Below, piece after piece: positions 1 through 10,458 of a DNA stretch of 31,810 nucleotides. Source of the stretch: Reticulitermes lucifugus (Eukaryota > Arthropoda > Insecta > Blattodea > Rhinotermitidae); assembly GCA_026260175.1 (NCBI GenBank), contig JAKCWW010005259.1, positions 5,168 to 36,977 on the forward strand. Direction: 5' to 3'. The translations under genes and the position numbers were made by a program. Position 1 is the stretch's first letter; each line of letters starts with the position of its first letter. The notes under the pieces are model-generated. The model did not search any database. It was given only the letters and a program-made list of their open reading frames with translations, and was not told the origin of the DNA.

Positions 1-56
<56 letters not shown>
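1..56. repeat. (CA)n microsatellite
   Basis: An uninterrupted CA dinucleotide run starts at the first base, so it is cut by the window edge and its true length is unknown. It ends in a single CATACA variant. Confidence 0.98.
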
Positions 57-60
<4 letters not shown>

Positions 61-61
<1 letters not shown>

Positions 62-2861
62 AACATTTTTATCTCCTTTCTTAGAAAAGGAAACTAGACA
101 AAAAATAATTAAGGCTTTAAAAACACTTGGCACATAATTCCCCAGAATTTATTTTTACAAGTTCGTGATAATTACGATTTACCATTCCGAACAGCAAAAA
201 TCAAAGTAAGAGTTATATGTCAAAAGCTGCTACAGACTGCAAAAATACGTGTGGGAGTGAATCGTTTTTGTCGAAACTATTTTTAGTATGAAAGGATCGT
301 TATCTATTTTTTATTATCTATTTTACAATTTATTCAAATAATGTTACATTCGAAATTGTTTAGTAAGTCGAAGGGCTCTAAAATGTTGTATTTTCGGTAA
401 AAAAAATTATAGAAATTATTCAGTTTATTCCGCACTGGTCTCTTTAACACTGTAATCAAAATACACTTTCGAACTTAATGGAACTGAAAATGTAAAGAGC
501 GATGTCTTAAATTAATACTTTTTGAATTTCCATTTGGAATTTAAGTGGGAGCGTTATAAAGTGCTGTACAGATCGGCCTGTTTAAAAAGTCTTTTACACA
601 GGCAGATTTTTATGCATACATGAAACGCTTCCCTTCAAAATATACATTCAACGAATAAGAACGGGGCCTGTTTCACTTATGTACTTGCTATCAGGTGACG
701 GGGATGAAAGGGCTTATCTTTTTACGTCACAGTATTTCATCTTTTCAGATTCGTTAGTCCAGTCTTTTAATAGCGTGAATCGATACCATGTCGACTGTCC
801 GTTTCGTTACGTTATTCAAACCGAATCATTCCTATACAAACACTGTGTTCTGCGGGAAGTTCCACTATCAAGACTCGGGATAATCTTTAGCCGTAGTTGT
901 GTGTTTTATGAAGGCACAGTTATTTCAAAATTTTTGTAAACACTCATAATCTTATATAACAAACTGTGCGGACGTATTATCATTTTTCTTTCAACTTAGT
1001 CATTCAGTCTTTAACAATTTGCTTAAGTTGTTAGAGCGTAGAAAAATAAATAATATGGTGATAAAACTAACTTGTTTTTATATTATGATTTTCTGAGACA
1101 GTGTGGTAGAGAGCTGTCAAAGTTTATGGGGAACATACAGCCATTAATAAAACTACTCTTACTTCGACTGTACTCTTATTAATAATCGCCATAAGAACCT
1201 AAAAATCCCATTATCTATTTTGTTTCGAGAGACACTGCATTCGAATGCATTTGTTTTTCTCGTTATTTTGTTCATTATACGGTGACGGTGGGCAGACAAA
1301 TTCAAACACAGCGATGAACCTAGTTACGTAGTTTCAAACATTGTCCGCAGGTAGCGACAAAGTCGACCGATACTCCACCGAAGCCTTTACCGTTACTTTC
1401 ATGAACACATCCAGTGACGTATTTCGATTCGCTTCTGTTCTCCCGCCTGTTACACGTCTCTTCTTCATTTCAGCCATGTTTGAAGTGTTCGCTTGTGATG
1501 TGGCTTTAGACCTACAGGAAGTCAAATTGGGTTAAACGTGAAGCATGATATTAAATACGGATATGGTGTCTGGAATTCTTTGTGTTAAGTTATACAATTA
1601 GTTCTTGTTGTTAGTCTAAACAAGTATTTCGGAGAAATATTTAGTGCGTTTGAGTGCTGTGCTGCAAATGTTCTGCATTTCTTGTGCTGACCACTTTTAG
1701 TTCTGAGTGTTCTGTTAACAAAACTGCTGTTTTGAAGAACTTTATGATCGGCTGTATCGTTGTCAAGTGAGTAGTGACGCACCGATAACAACACACCTGA
1801 TGCCTAAGGATCTTACAGCAGGTAGGAGGATGGTTTTTTATTCATTCTTTCCACGTAGCATTAAAATTATGACTCAGACACGTGCTGTGTTATACTTACG
1901 CGTTGTTTAGATGAAGATCCGTATGTGTGTATAAGTGTATTAATTTTTGAGTCGATACTCTCTGTAAATAAATTTGAATGAATTTTTTTTTTAAAGTCAT
2001 ATATACAAATGAATACGTGAATTTCGATGTGCGTGTTTTATTCTGTAGTTTGCAAACTAATGCGAGATTTTTAGTTTCTCACAGCTGTGTTTATGAGAAT
2101 TCAGTTCATCTGGGATATGACGCTGAGCGGTTTGCTGCATTTCGAAGGAATACGGTGCCCTCGAAATTTTGTAAACTGCTCATCCGACGACCCAGCCTCA
2201 TATCACACAAGGCCTGAATCCTCATTAAGACGAATTTATGAAAAGTCGCTTGATTGTGTAAGCATAGGCAGATAATTATATTGGTTAATTGTAAGGTGAG
2301 ACATTCCCGTAATAGTAATGATACTGGGTTATAACTACGCACGTATAATTAGGCTACGCACGAATTATGGAGTCGTGCATCATCCACACCACTGTGACAA
2401 GTATCATGGTACCAAGACAGCCACATCTCTCAGAAATCACTCGATTAATGAACAAAAGTCGTGTGCGCGGTATTCGTTGGCCTGATTCAGTTATATTTAA
2501 TTGGTTTTTTCCTTCACGGTCCCTCAGGAAAGAGGCTGAAGGTTAGCGGTGATGGATTGTTCACAAGAACAATTCCTAGTCAGGGAGTCTCGCAAAAAAA
2601 AAATGTAACAAGTTTTCTTCCTGTCAGCGGTCAACTTCGCCTTTTATTTCTTTTATTTTTCTCTTTTGTACAGTCTAGGAGTTTGTTAAATGATCATGGT
2701 TGTGACTTCAGTATATTTGTTCTGTCCCCTTTCTGTTGGACTTAGAAATTGAAACTGTAGTTGTAGAGTTTCGGGATACTTGTGATCAGTCTTGCAAGTT
2801 TTGCTCGGAAACAGTGTGTGAAATAGATTAAGTTGTGTTTAGTTTCCCAACTGTCGTCAAC
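61..2861. other. unassigned AT-rich non-coding stretch
   Basis: I see no repeat or convincing gene here. Short open frames exist (for example 679-939 plus, 1334-1525 minus, 1978-2217 plus), but none contains a domain or motif I recognise. Their lengths are what chance gives in AT-rich DNA. The minus frame at 1334-1525 holds an internal ATG in good context (AACATGGCT) that opens a lysine/arginine-rich start, which I do not consider enough to call a gene. Confidence 0.6.
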
Positions 2862-2954
2862 ATGCGCTGCGGGTTTTCAGTTTTGTCCTCCTTGCTGCTA
2901 CTGACAAGTCTCTTTCCCTTTCGCCTAGGAGACCTGAGAGCTGGTCAGATTTAA
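2862..2954 (+). CDS. possible 30-residue signal-peptide-like ORF or first coding exon
   Basis: An ATG in the context GTCAACATG, which fits the insect start consensus, opens a 30-codon frame ending in TAA. The peptide starts MRCGFSV, then has a hydrophobic core (LSSLLLLTSLFPF) followed by a polar tail (RLGDLRAGQI). That is the shape of a secretory signal peptide. A TCAGTC initiator-like hexamer lies about 75 bases upstream, but I see no TATA box or downstream promoter element at the expected place. If this is real it would be the first coding exon of a spliced secreted-protein gene or a micropeptide. The only nearby GT that could act as donor (in AGCTGGTCAGA) is weak. A chance leucine-rich frame is quite possible. 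Confidence 0.2.
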   Translation: MRCGFSVLSSLLLLTSLFPFRLGDLRAGQI

Positions 2955-3296
2955 GGTTTTTTTTTCGCCGTGGTCACATATAACGGTAGACGCATATATT
3001 CGTTCTGCACAATTCCCATATCTTTTCAGACGCCTAGAAAGGAAACGTAAATAGGGTCTTAAAATTCACAATATTATGACCCGTGATGTATATGCAATAG
3101 GCCTAGCAGAAAGAATTGTTACTTCACAGTGTACGCAATGTCAGACAAGTTGGTCCATGAGAATTAAGCCGTGGCAGTCATTGTACTGCTGTGGGCAGTG
3201 ACCCATTTAGCCCCAGACATTGATATGGTAAGCTACTCGTGAGTGCACTCAATTTTTAAAGTCGCGCTGTAAAGACATGTGTTTTATTTCAACGTG
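2955..3296. other. unassigned non-coding stretch
   Basis: No repeat, RNA gene or coding signal could be recognised. Confidence 0.5.
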
Positions 3297-3489
3297 GTAA
3301 AGGTAGGCATCTCTGTGCATGGCATGAAGGCGTGTGGGGGAGTCGAGGTATAGTTGCACTCATTCTCAATCTCGACGCTAATTGGAGGTGAGAGGCGAGT
3401 TTCACGCCCCGGTCGCTTTACCCTCGGGGAAAGAGATCCCGTTACGCATTGAATACGGGGCTGGGTGGGCCTCAGAGCCGGTCTAGAAG
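3297..3489 (-). mobile_element. 5'-truncated tRNA-derived SINE
   Basis: Read on the minus strand, the segment matches the body of the SINE at 8601-8887. Shared blocks in the same order are CCCACCCAGCC, CGGGGTAAAGCG-like and GTGAAACTCGCC-like parts, a two-block TC-rich stretch around CTCCCCCACACGCC, and a tail resembling AGATGCCTACCTTT. The tRNA-like head with A and B boxes is missing, so only the 3' two thirds is present. Such 5' truncation is usual for retroposed copies. No clear target-site duplication was found. Confidence 0.75.
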
Positions 3490-3893
3490 GGCTTCAATGA
3501 GAGTGAAATGTAAGTGGAACAGATGCAGAGTTATAAATAGTGTTATGAGAGTAATGTCAGTGAATGTTGGTAATTACGTTACCCATGGTACTCCTGGCAT
3601 TGCGATGTACCGTTACGTTCGAATTTCCGCCGCACTGCTCTTGTCATGATCTGAACTCGCACCCGCAATCGTCAGCTTTGTTCTTTCGTTCCAGTTTCCA
3701 ATATCCTTTACGTTCAACACACGATCTAGCAGCGACGTTTATAAGCATTGTTATAGAGTGAGCCCTGATTTTATTTGATTTACAAATGTTTTATGCAACA
3801 TCTGAAAGTAGATGCAAGAGAATTTCGAACGGAAATAGGCCTAACTTTCAGCAGTGTTTGACTGTCGTGTTCCAAAAGCAAACAGAATTTTGC
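3490..3893. other. unassigned non-coding stretch
   Basis: It contains a short open frame (3449-3649) that begins inside the SINE and has no recognisable domain. Nothing else could be identified. Confidence 0.5.
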
Positions 3894-4686
3894 GTGTATG
3901 TATGTATGTATGTATGTATGTATGTATGTGTGTATGTATATGTGTATGTATGTGCGTGTATTTGTATGTATGTATGTATGTATATGTGTATGTATGTGCG
4001 TGTATTTGTATGTATGTATGTATGTATGTATGTATGCGTGTATGTATGTATTGGTGTGTGTATAAGCGTGTATGTATGCATGCGTGTATGTATGTATGTA
4101 TGTATGTATGTATGTATGTATATCTGTGTATGAAAGCTTGTATGTATGTATGTATGTATGTGTGTGTATGTATGCGTGTATGTATGTATTGGTGTGTGTA
4201 TAAGCGTGTATGTATGTATGTATATCTGTGTATGTAAGCGTGTATGTATGTATGTATGTATGTATGTGTGTGTGTGTAGGTATGCGTATATGTGTGCGTG
4301 TATGTATGTGTGTATGTATGCGTGCGTGTATGTGTGCGGTATACGTGTACGTTGGCGTGTATGCGAGTGTGTATGCGTGCGTGTGTGTATGTATGTATAT
4401 ATGTACGCATGTTTGTATGTGTGTGTATGTATGTGTGTGTATGTACGTATGTACGTACGTATGTGTATATATATATATATATATATATTTATGCTTGCAT
4501 GTATGTATGTAATGTATTTATGCATGTATGTATGTATGTACGTATGTAATGAATGCATGTATTACGTACGTATGTAATGAATGTATGTGCGTATCTATGT
4601 ACGTATGTAGTTATATATATGTATGTATATAGGTATTTATGTATGCATGTATCTATGTATGCATATATGTGTGTGTGTATGTGTGA
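3894..4686. repeat. large compound TATG/TG microsatellite
   Basis: Nearly 800 bases are built from TATG (GTAT) tetramers mixed with TG, TGCG and TA steps. A pure (TA)n core lies at about 4465-4489. Some higher-order repetition is visible: blocks reading TATGTATTGGTGTGTGTATAAGCG recur around 4042 and 4185, so segments of the array were duplicated as units. All long open frames here (for example 3786-4133, 3841-4410 minus, 3848-4558 minus, 4146-4577) are CMYV- or HTYI-type translations of the repeat and are not genes. Confidence 0.97.
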
Positions 4687-4688
4687 TA

Positions 4689-4966
4689 CCGCAGTTAGTG
4701 TAGTAACTAGGCTATGGGCTGAACGGTACGGGTTTCGATTTTTGACAGGGGCAAGCATTCTGTCTTTTATTCAGGAACGTCCAGGCCGCTCTGGGGCCCA
4801 CAAACCCTCCTATTCAGAGTGTACCGGATTTCTTTCTCCGGCGGCAAAGCGGCCGGAACGTAACGCTGACCGCACACGTCCATCTAGTGCCGAGGTTAAA
4901 CATGAGTGGGGGTGTACTTCTGCTCCTTCACTATGCTTTCATGGCGTGGACGCCGCTAGGCAAAAA
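4689..4966 (+). mobile_element. diverged tRNA-derived SINE
   Basis: It is the same family as 8601-8887 in plus orientation. The tRNA-like head is worn: an A-box remnant (TAGTGTAGTAACTAGG) and a B-box remnant (GGGTTTCGATTTTTG). The body follows with GGGGCCCAC, CCTCCTATTCAG, a CGGCAAAGCGGCCGG block and CTAGTGCCGAGGTTAAA. It ends near CATGGCGTGG without the usual ACCTTT-type tail, so the 3' end is lost or replaced. It abuts the microsatellite directly, which may mark the array as pre-existing or as grown from flanking sequence. Confidence 0.8.
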
Positions 4967-4970
4967 AATC

Positions 4971-6090
4971 TCCCGATTTGACGGTGAAACTGACGAACCA
5001 CTGGAAGAAGTCACATGACATCATGTGTGACGATGGCGCACATTGCGTGTGAACATATTGTGCGTGTTGTAGGTCATAAATGTAGCGACAATGCAAGACA
5101 TTGCGTGTCCACACTGAGTAGCTGTAAAGCAGTTGTAATTTGTAATTGGGTAAATTGTATGTAGAAATGGACGGGTAAATTATATAAAGAGTTCAACTTT
5201 TTAAAGCCGAATGGTCACTAAATGAACCACCAGGTTTAATGCTGAAAACTCGTAATTTTTTGTACATAATGTATGTGTTTCATTTCTGACAGTATACAGT
5301 CATTATTTCTGTGTACAGTCATTAAATGATTGGTCTTTGTAATGAAAGCTCGTCGTGTCCTCTGACGTGCGAGCTTGAACTTGATGTATAATACAGATTA
5401 ATTTTACTCTTTAAAGGGTTAAATAACTTGCAGTCTTTGCAACCCTCTATATGTAGAATGAAATATTTTAAGACGTGTGCTACAGGTTGTTCCTACCACA
5501 TCACTGTTCCACCTGTGTTTTCTGTCATGTGAAGTCATTATGAATCGTTAGTGTTCAAAGGGATTCCGTTGCTAGATTACCGTGAAATCGCCTTCTGTTT
5601 CTGATCTGTTTCACAGAGCCAACAAAATACATTTTTAATGCTCCCTGTCTTTGATCAAATTCGCAATCCAGCCATGCCTCACTGGATCACTATTCCTGTC
5701 TGTAGACACTGGTTGCAATATCACGCTACGACAGGCTCTTTTTCTCGGTAAACGATCATTCTATTCTATACCAAAGTCTATTATCTGCCGACATTATGCC
5801 AGGTATAGACCCACGATATTGGTTCAGAGCTTTCAAACATAGCTGAAGACCCTTGTTCCCCCATCGACTGCAATAGCCAACCACATTCTGTCGGGTTAAT
5901 ATCCGTAATTGTTTACAGTTGTCCATCTTCCGAAATCCTAACATGCATTTAAACACATATAACATTTAGGCATTCTTGTTTAAATTGCAAATAATTCTAC
6001 TGATGGTAGCATAAATTGTTACGAACACTATATTAGCATGTAATATTTTATTAAACTACGAACACTCATTCATACTGCCTACCTACACAC
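4971..6090. other. unassigned non-coding stretch
   Basis: Apart from a small direct repeat of ACAGTCATTA around 5292-5325 I see no structure. Frames at 5651-5842 plus and 5756-5965 minus overlap each other and look like chance. Confidence 0.5.
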
Positions 6091-6141
6091 GTAAATACAT
6101 ACGTGTACGTACATACATACATACATACATACGCACGCACG
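6091..6141. repeat. (ACAT)n / ACGC simple repeat
   Basis: Short imperfect run of ACAT units followed by CGCACGCACG. It is the reverse complement of the TATG type seen at 3894-4686. Confidence 0.85.
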
Positions 6142-6195
6142 AACGCTAAAACATGCAGGACAAATAGTTTAGACTAGACAGCGGAATAATAATTA

Positions 6196-6241
6196 TAATT
6201 GTTGTTGTTTTTGTTGTTGTTGTTGGTGGTGGTGGTGGTGT
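6196..6241. repeat. (GTT)n-(GGT)n simple repeat
   Basis: A GTT trinucleotide run turns into a GGT run. It is a typical compound trinucleotide microsatellite. Confidence 0.9.
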
Positions 6242-6257
6242 TAAGGCTACGGCTTTC

Positions 6258-6510
6258 CTTAAAGAACACGACGTTTCGATACTGCCTCTGTAGCCATCCT
6301 CCGCTAGTAACAAACGAAGGCGCCTATTGACACAGGCGCATTAAAGTTAATCTTCATCAGTATTCACAGAAACAATCACGCTGATGACGGTACATAAGAA
6401 CGCTGCTTGTCGCCTGCTAATTTTGAGGCACATATTAAGACTACAGGATACCAGGCCTTCCCTCGTTTTACCTGAAGATGGAGGAGGAACCAGTCTCCCA
6501 AACGTCATGA
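6258..6510. repeat. possible decayed member of the palindromic GACGTTTCG repeat class
   Basis: The left part holds GACGTTTCGATACTG and the right part CCTGAAGATGGAG ... CTCCCAAACGTC. This is the inverted arrangement found in families 1 and 2 further on, including a four-base-pair stem (6480-6483 with 6495-6498) between the CTGAAGA box and the AAACGTC box. The arms are otherwise too diverged to align by eye. Confidence 0.4.
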
Positions 6511-6558
6511 TTTTAGAAAGCAGATTTTTATTCAGACAATGGGCAAAGTACAATTTAT

Positions 6559-6561
6559 GTC

Positions 6562-6597
<36 letters not shown>
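6559..6597. repeat. (TAA)n microsatellite
   Basis: About twelve TAA units. The isoleucine- or asparagine-rich short frames across it are artefacts of the repeat. Confidence 0.95.
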
Positions 6598-6599
6598 AC

Positions 6600-7210
6600 G
6601 TTTTCCTTAAACTTGACAACCAAACGTAAGGAATTCTGCATTCCTTTCTTTTAAATTACGAGCACAAAGCCCACCCTGCTGCTATGGTAGACACGTTTTC
6701 TGCAGAACCAAACCAGCTGATTTGTGCCAGGCCTTCAGAATGTGACGTCAGATAGCGTGTCCGCTGAATCTGGTTGTTTTCGCTTCGGTCAACAAAAATA
6801 TGAGAATAGCCGTGTGATCGGCAGTTTGTACATTCATGGTCCATGACAGTAGTTGGACAAAGTTTAACATGCATCAGTCAGAAAATGTTCTGCTTTATTA
6901 CAAATGATGTGTATAGTTAATTGAACCACAGTGAAGGTCAGCATAAATATTGAATTTATATCGGAGGTAAATTGATATCACCAACAGAACAGATAAGAAA
7001 ATATTAATATCAAGCATAACTACGGTTACGGTACGATTAGTCAAATCTTGTTACTTAGGAAATGTGAGGTGTTCAAAAGGCACAAACTGGAGACTTTAAA
7101 GAGAAAAATAATGGAACAGATTGACGTGGAGGTAAAATTTCTTATTTGTATTTTGGAGGTACCCGTTTCAAATCTCAGAGAGGGCACAACCTGACGTCAC
7201 TGAGGCTTCC
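6600..7210. other. unassigned non-coding stretch
   Basis: No recognisable gene or repeat. Confidence 0.5.
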
Positions 7211-7724
7211 GTTGTTTTTGTTAGCGCGCGTTCGCAAAATTGCTAAAAGCGACTATTAGGTTCGTCGTGTCCGTCCGTCCGCATGGAACAACTGGGCTAT
7301 CACTGGACGGATTTTCATGAAATTTAATATTTGAGTATTTTTCTAAAATATGTCGAGAAAATTCAAGTTTCATTAAATTCTCACAGGAATAACGGGTACT
7401 TTACATGAAGACCTATGTACATTTATGATAATATCTTACTCAATTCTTCTTAGAATGAGAAATGTTTCAGACGTAAGTTGTAGAGAAAATCAAAACACAC
7501 ATTTTATATTCAATGAGGGTTTTCCGAAAATCGTCCCGTTTATGGGATAATGTGGAAAAGTATGGTAGAGCCAGACAGGCCACAGATGACACTATAATAC
7601 GGCGCGTACGCTTTGCATGTTGGATGATTAAGGCTACAGACACACACACTCAGAATATTTAATACTTATTGCTTTTCCACGGCAACAGTGGTTACGCGAA
7701 CGCGCTTGTGTTACATTATACGTA
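7211..7724 (+). mobile_element. interspersed repeat A, copy 1 (likely non-autonomous DNA transposon)
   Basis: The segment matches 13248-13692 in the same orientation over nearly its full length. Shared words include AAAAGCGACTATTA, TTTGAGTATTTTTC, CAGGCCACAGATGACA, ATTAAGGCTACAGACACAC-like and TTCCACGGCAACA. Copy 1 has an extra stretch near 7435-7490 that copy 2 lacks. Its outer ends carry an imperfect inverted repeat: GCGCGCGTTCGC at 7224-7235 and GCGAACGCGC at 7696-7705. That suggests a cut-and-paste element with no coding capacity of its own. The superfamily cannot be told from the sequence. Confidence 0.7.
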
Positions 7725-8477
7725 CATTACTCTCTTATTTAGCCCATGTTAATTCTATTATAGCAGATTACAATATTCCACGGCTGCATTTTCGTAAATA
7801 ATTTTTAATTCATTTAATAACATTTGAAGCTATATGACGTGTCCAGCTGGTACGAAATTGCCACTTAACCTGATAAAAACTAATAGCATAGTGATAGTTG
7901 CGAGATTACAGAGGCATTTATAAATTAGATCATCCAAGTCACATAATGTTTCTTTCTTCCCTCCACACTGCAGCCCAGCACTTATGCCGTATAACAAACA
8001 GTAGCTTACCTTACACATCGGTCTGTTGGTTCCAGTAGGAAAGAATGTAGAGCTTGGAGGATAATGACTGTTCATTATTTTGTGAGTTTGAAAGCTTTAA
8101 GCTCCATGTACTTTTATACCGCTTCTCACCATTTCCCAGTTGCAGTTCGGTCCTTCGTAAAGTAGCCCGAAAATTGCTGCAGCTCTGTGAATGCAGAAGA
8201 AAAGGATAATTTATGCGTTTTACCCAAGTGCAGTAAATGTCTGTGATAATGCTTTCATAGTGGAATGTGTTTATGTTTTGCCCTACTGTGTCCTAGACCG
8301 CATTTTACGTTCGCGTGTAGAATATAAATCTCAGAATGACTGACGGAGTGTATCTGAGCGCATTTATTTGAAAACATGAGAAAACATTAGTGCCAAGTTC
8401 AGACACGCAGGTACTTAGCCTATTAGGTTTTACATCTTTACTGTGTACGTGGGTTGCTAGCTCAGTTTCGTGAATCC
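7725..8477. other. unassigned non-coding stretch
   Basis: A minus-strand frame at 7830-8075 (81 codons) lacks recognisable domains. The stretch just before 8478 may still belong to the structured repeat that follows, but I cannot place its 5' boundary. Confidence 0.45.
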
Positions 8478-8597
8478 CTGATGATGATCCTATAAGGGAT
8501 CGAAACATGTAGTAGTTATGAAGAAGATATTGTAATATAAAATATCTGGAAACAGTAAAGTGTTTTTGTTGTGTGATTTGATTATTGAAAATGCACG
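8478..8597 (+). repeat. 3' end of structured repeat family 3
   Basis: It begins with CTGATGA (8478-8484), one T, a five-base-pair hairpin (8486-8490 with 8497-8501) and GAAACATGTAG. It then continues to a tail matching 22205-22275: AAAGTGTTTTTGTTG against AGTGCATTTCGTTG, then TGTGATTTG and GAAAAT. The head resembles a hammerhead-ribozyme core. The SINE at 8601 sits immediately after it. Confidence 0.55.
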
Positions 8598-8600
8598 GTA

Positions 8601-8887
8601 AGGGTGAAGGTAAAGTTCTCCCTAAAACGGGCCATGAAGGCCGGAGGGGGAGTAGTGGCATAGCTCTACTCTTTCTTTAACCCTGACACCAGATGAGGGT
8701 GGGTGGTCAACTCCACACCCCGGCCGCTTTACCCCCTGGAAAGAGACCTGGTACCCATTGTACAGGAGGCTGGGTGGGCCCCAGGGCCTGTCTGGACGGC
8801 TGCAGAAAATCTCGCCCCCACTGGGTTTCGATCCCCGGACCGTCCAGCCCGTAGCGAGTCGCTATACCGACTGAGCTATCCCGGCCC
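8601..8887 (-). mobile_element. full-length tRNA-derived SINE
   Basis: On the minus strand it starts GGCCGGGATAGCTCAGTCGG, which contains a perfect polymerase III A box (TAGCTCAGTCGG). A B-box-like GGGATCGAAACCC follows. The tRNA-unrelated body has GGGGCCCACCCAGCCTCC, a GGGGTAAAGCGGCCGGGG block and CTCATCTGGTGTCAGGG, and the tail ends AACTTTACCTT. It is the best-preserved copy and serves as reference for the others here. The flanks carry an imperfect duplication, AAAATGCACG (8588-8597) and AAAACACTGCACG (8888-8900), consistent with retroposition. Short frames at 8703-8915 are translations of the SINE. Confidence 0.9.
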
Positions 8888-10167
8888 AAAACACTGCACG
8901 TTATTAACAGTATAAAATATATTACATGTCTCGGAATAAACGAAAATAAATATCTCCGCAGATCTTTAAATAATCAGAGCAGTGTCGAACAATTGGGATG
9001 TAATGTTTCAGTCATTGCCACATAATGTTAATGACAAATCTTCACAGTGTTATTGCTGTGTGATGAAGCAGTCGTTACGAAGTTTTAGACAATCAAAATA
9101 GCTTATTCTCGGTTTGTATAACTAAACCTCCAAATGCTTGTGGATGTGTGTGTGTGTTTGCCGTTCCTAACTCGGAACAATTGTTTTCATGTTTGCTTGT
9201 AAGGTAGCGCAGAAGCTTTCACACAGTCCGGTTCTAGAGTGTTTGCACAGAGTTGCCTGGCATGAAAGTCGTAAGGTTTACAGTGGCTTAAATGTGACAA
9301 TACATTCTGTTGACAGAAATGGAAAGACAGATGACCGAGTGACAAATCGATACATGCCCCTTATTCCAGTGTTACGTTTACTACTTGGACGTGCAAAGAA
9401 AATGCGAGAAGTGCTCCAGGAAATCTATTTGAAGAGAGAGAAGTTGCCATCAGTGTTAAGGCCTTTGTCTGCTTCAGGATTTTTTTTAAAGCGTTTGTAT
9501 TAAATCTTGTACCATCATCCCTTATTTGCACGATATTAATTTCCTCACAGTCCGTTCATGTCAACAAGAACGCATCCACGAACAATGATGAGGGAAAGGG
9601 ACTTGACGAGTATAAAAAGTTGAACCAGAGGCGAACGTTGATGCTTATTTCCTTCATTTAGACCCCAGAGCTGGAGTGCAAACAGAATGACTTGTTACTG
9701 AAAGGAACAAAATTTCTCTTGGTTGCAGCTAGTTATTAATTCAAACCATGTATTTTATTATGTTTTCCTTCAGTCATATTCATGAAACTGTAAATATTAC
9801 AGTTACACGGAACGTGGAAAACTTTCGAGTTCAGTAGGAACACAAACGCCATAAAGGAAAAGAGCAGAAACTCTGGGGATTGGTATAGAAGTGAACACAG
9901 AGAAAACTAGATGTATTCGTATTTTTGTATCTAAATATCAGAATGCAGGATAAAATCAAAAGTTTAATTAATAAATTCTTTGAAAACGTTCTAGGCTTTA
10001 GTTATGTTATATCGAGTATAACAAATTAAAATCACATTTTACCAAGAAGCTAATTACCAGATTTAATTTGACGAAAGCTTGTAATCATCCAGTTGTAAAA
10101 CATTTACCGCCCGTACATAAATCCACAGAAATATGTTTCATATGTTTCATATAGTCATGACACGCGC
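8888..10167. other. unassigned stretch with one featureless 104-codon frame
   Basis: A plus-strand frame at 9189-9503 gives a basic, leucine-rich 104-residue peptide. It has no motif I recognise, no evident splice sites fitting an exon and no similarity to repeats in the window, so I treat it as chance. A short TG run lies near 9147. Nothing else could be identified. Confidence 0.45.
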
Positions 10168-10458
10168 TGAAAGCATCCTAAGGGAAGAACTTAGTTTGAG
10201 GGGGTTTGAAAACTGGCTGTTGTGGTGAATATTTGGATCGCAAAGGAAGGAAGTAACAGGATGATGGGGAGAACAGCAGAATTTGTGCGCTTTGACAAGC
10301 GCTATTAAACTTATCAAATCAGGAACACTGATATTGGCAGGGTATATAGCACAATGCGGTCCAGAGAGAGAGGAGTTTACAAAAATGTTAGGCGGAGAAC
10401 TTGAATGAAAGAGGCCGACTAGGAGATCGAAGTGTAGGGTGGATGATAATATTAAAAT
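10168..10458 (+). pseudogene. decayed non-LTR retrotransposon ORF2, C-terminal part
   Basis: Conceptual translation of the plus strand gives, in order and with interruptions, LREELSLRGFEN, then IFGSQRKEVTG, then LIKSGTLILAGYIAQCGPERE, then after a frame change a GELE..KRPTRR..R-V-D-D-N-I-K-M series. These parts match the order of the conserved tail downstream of the reverse transcriptase in many arthropod LINE proteins (REE.RLRVFEN, RIFGPKRDEVTG, IKSRRLRWAGHVARMG, GKRPLGRPRRRW.DNI). Several in-frame stops and at least one frameshift show it is dead. Neither a 5' part nor a 3' tail was found, so this is an isolated fragment. Confidence 0.75.

Noticed and set aside
3786..4577. Six long open frames on both strands, up to 236 codons
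   Set aside because: They are translations of the TATG/TG microsatellite (CMYV and HTYI patterns) and have no coding meaning.
8703..8915. Opposed frames with proline-rich peptides
   Set aside because: They lie inside the full-length SINE and are its translations.
9189..9503. 104-codon plus-strand frame
   Set aside because: No motif, no splice context and no neighbouring gene; the length is within chance for 32 kb.
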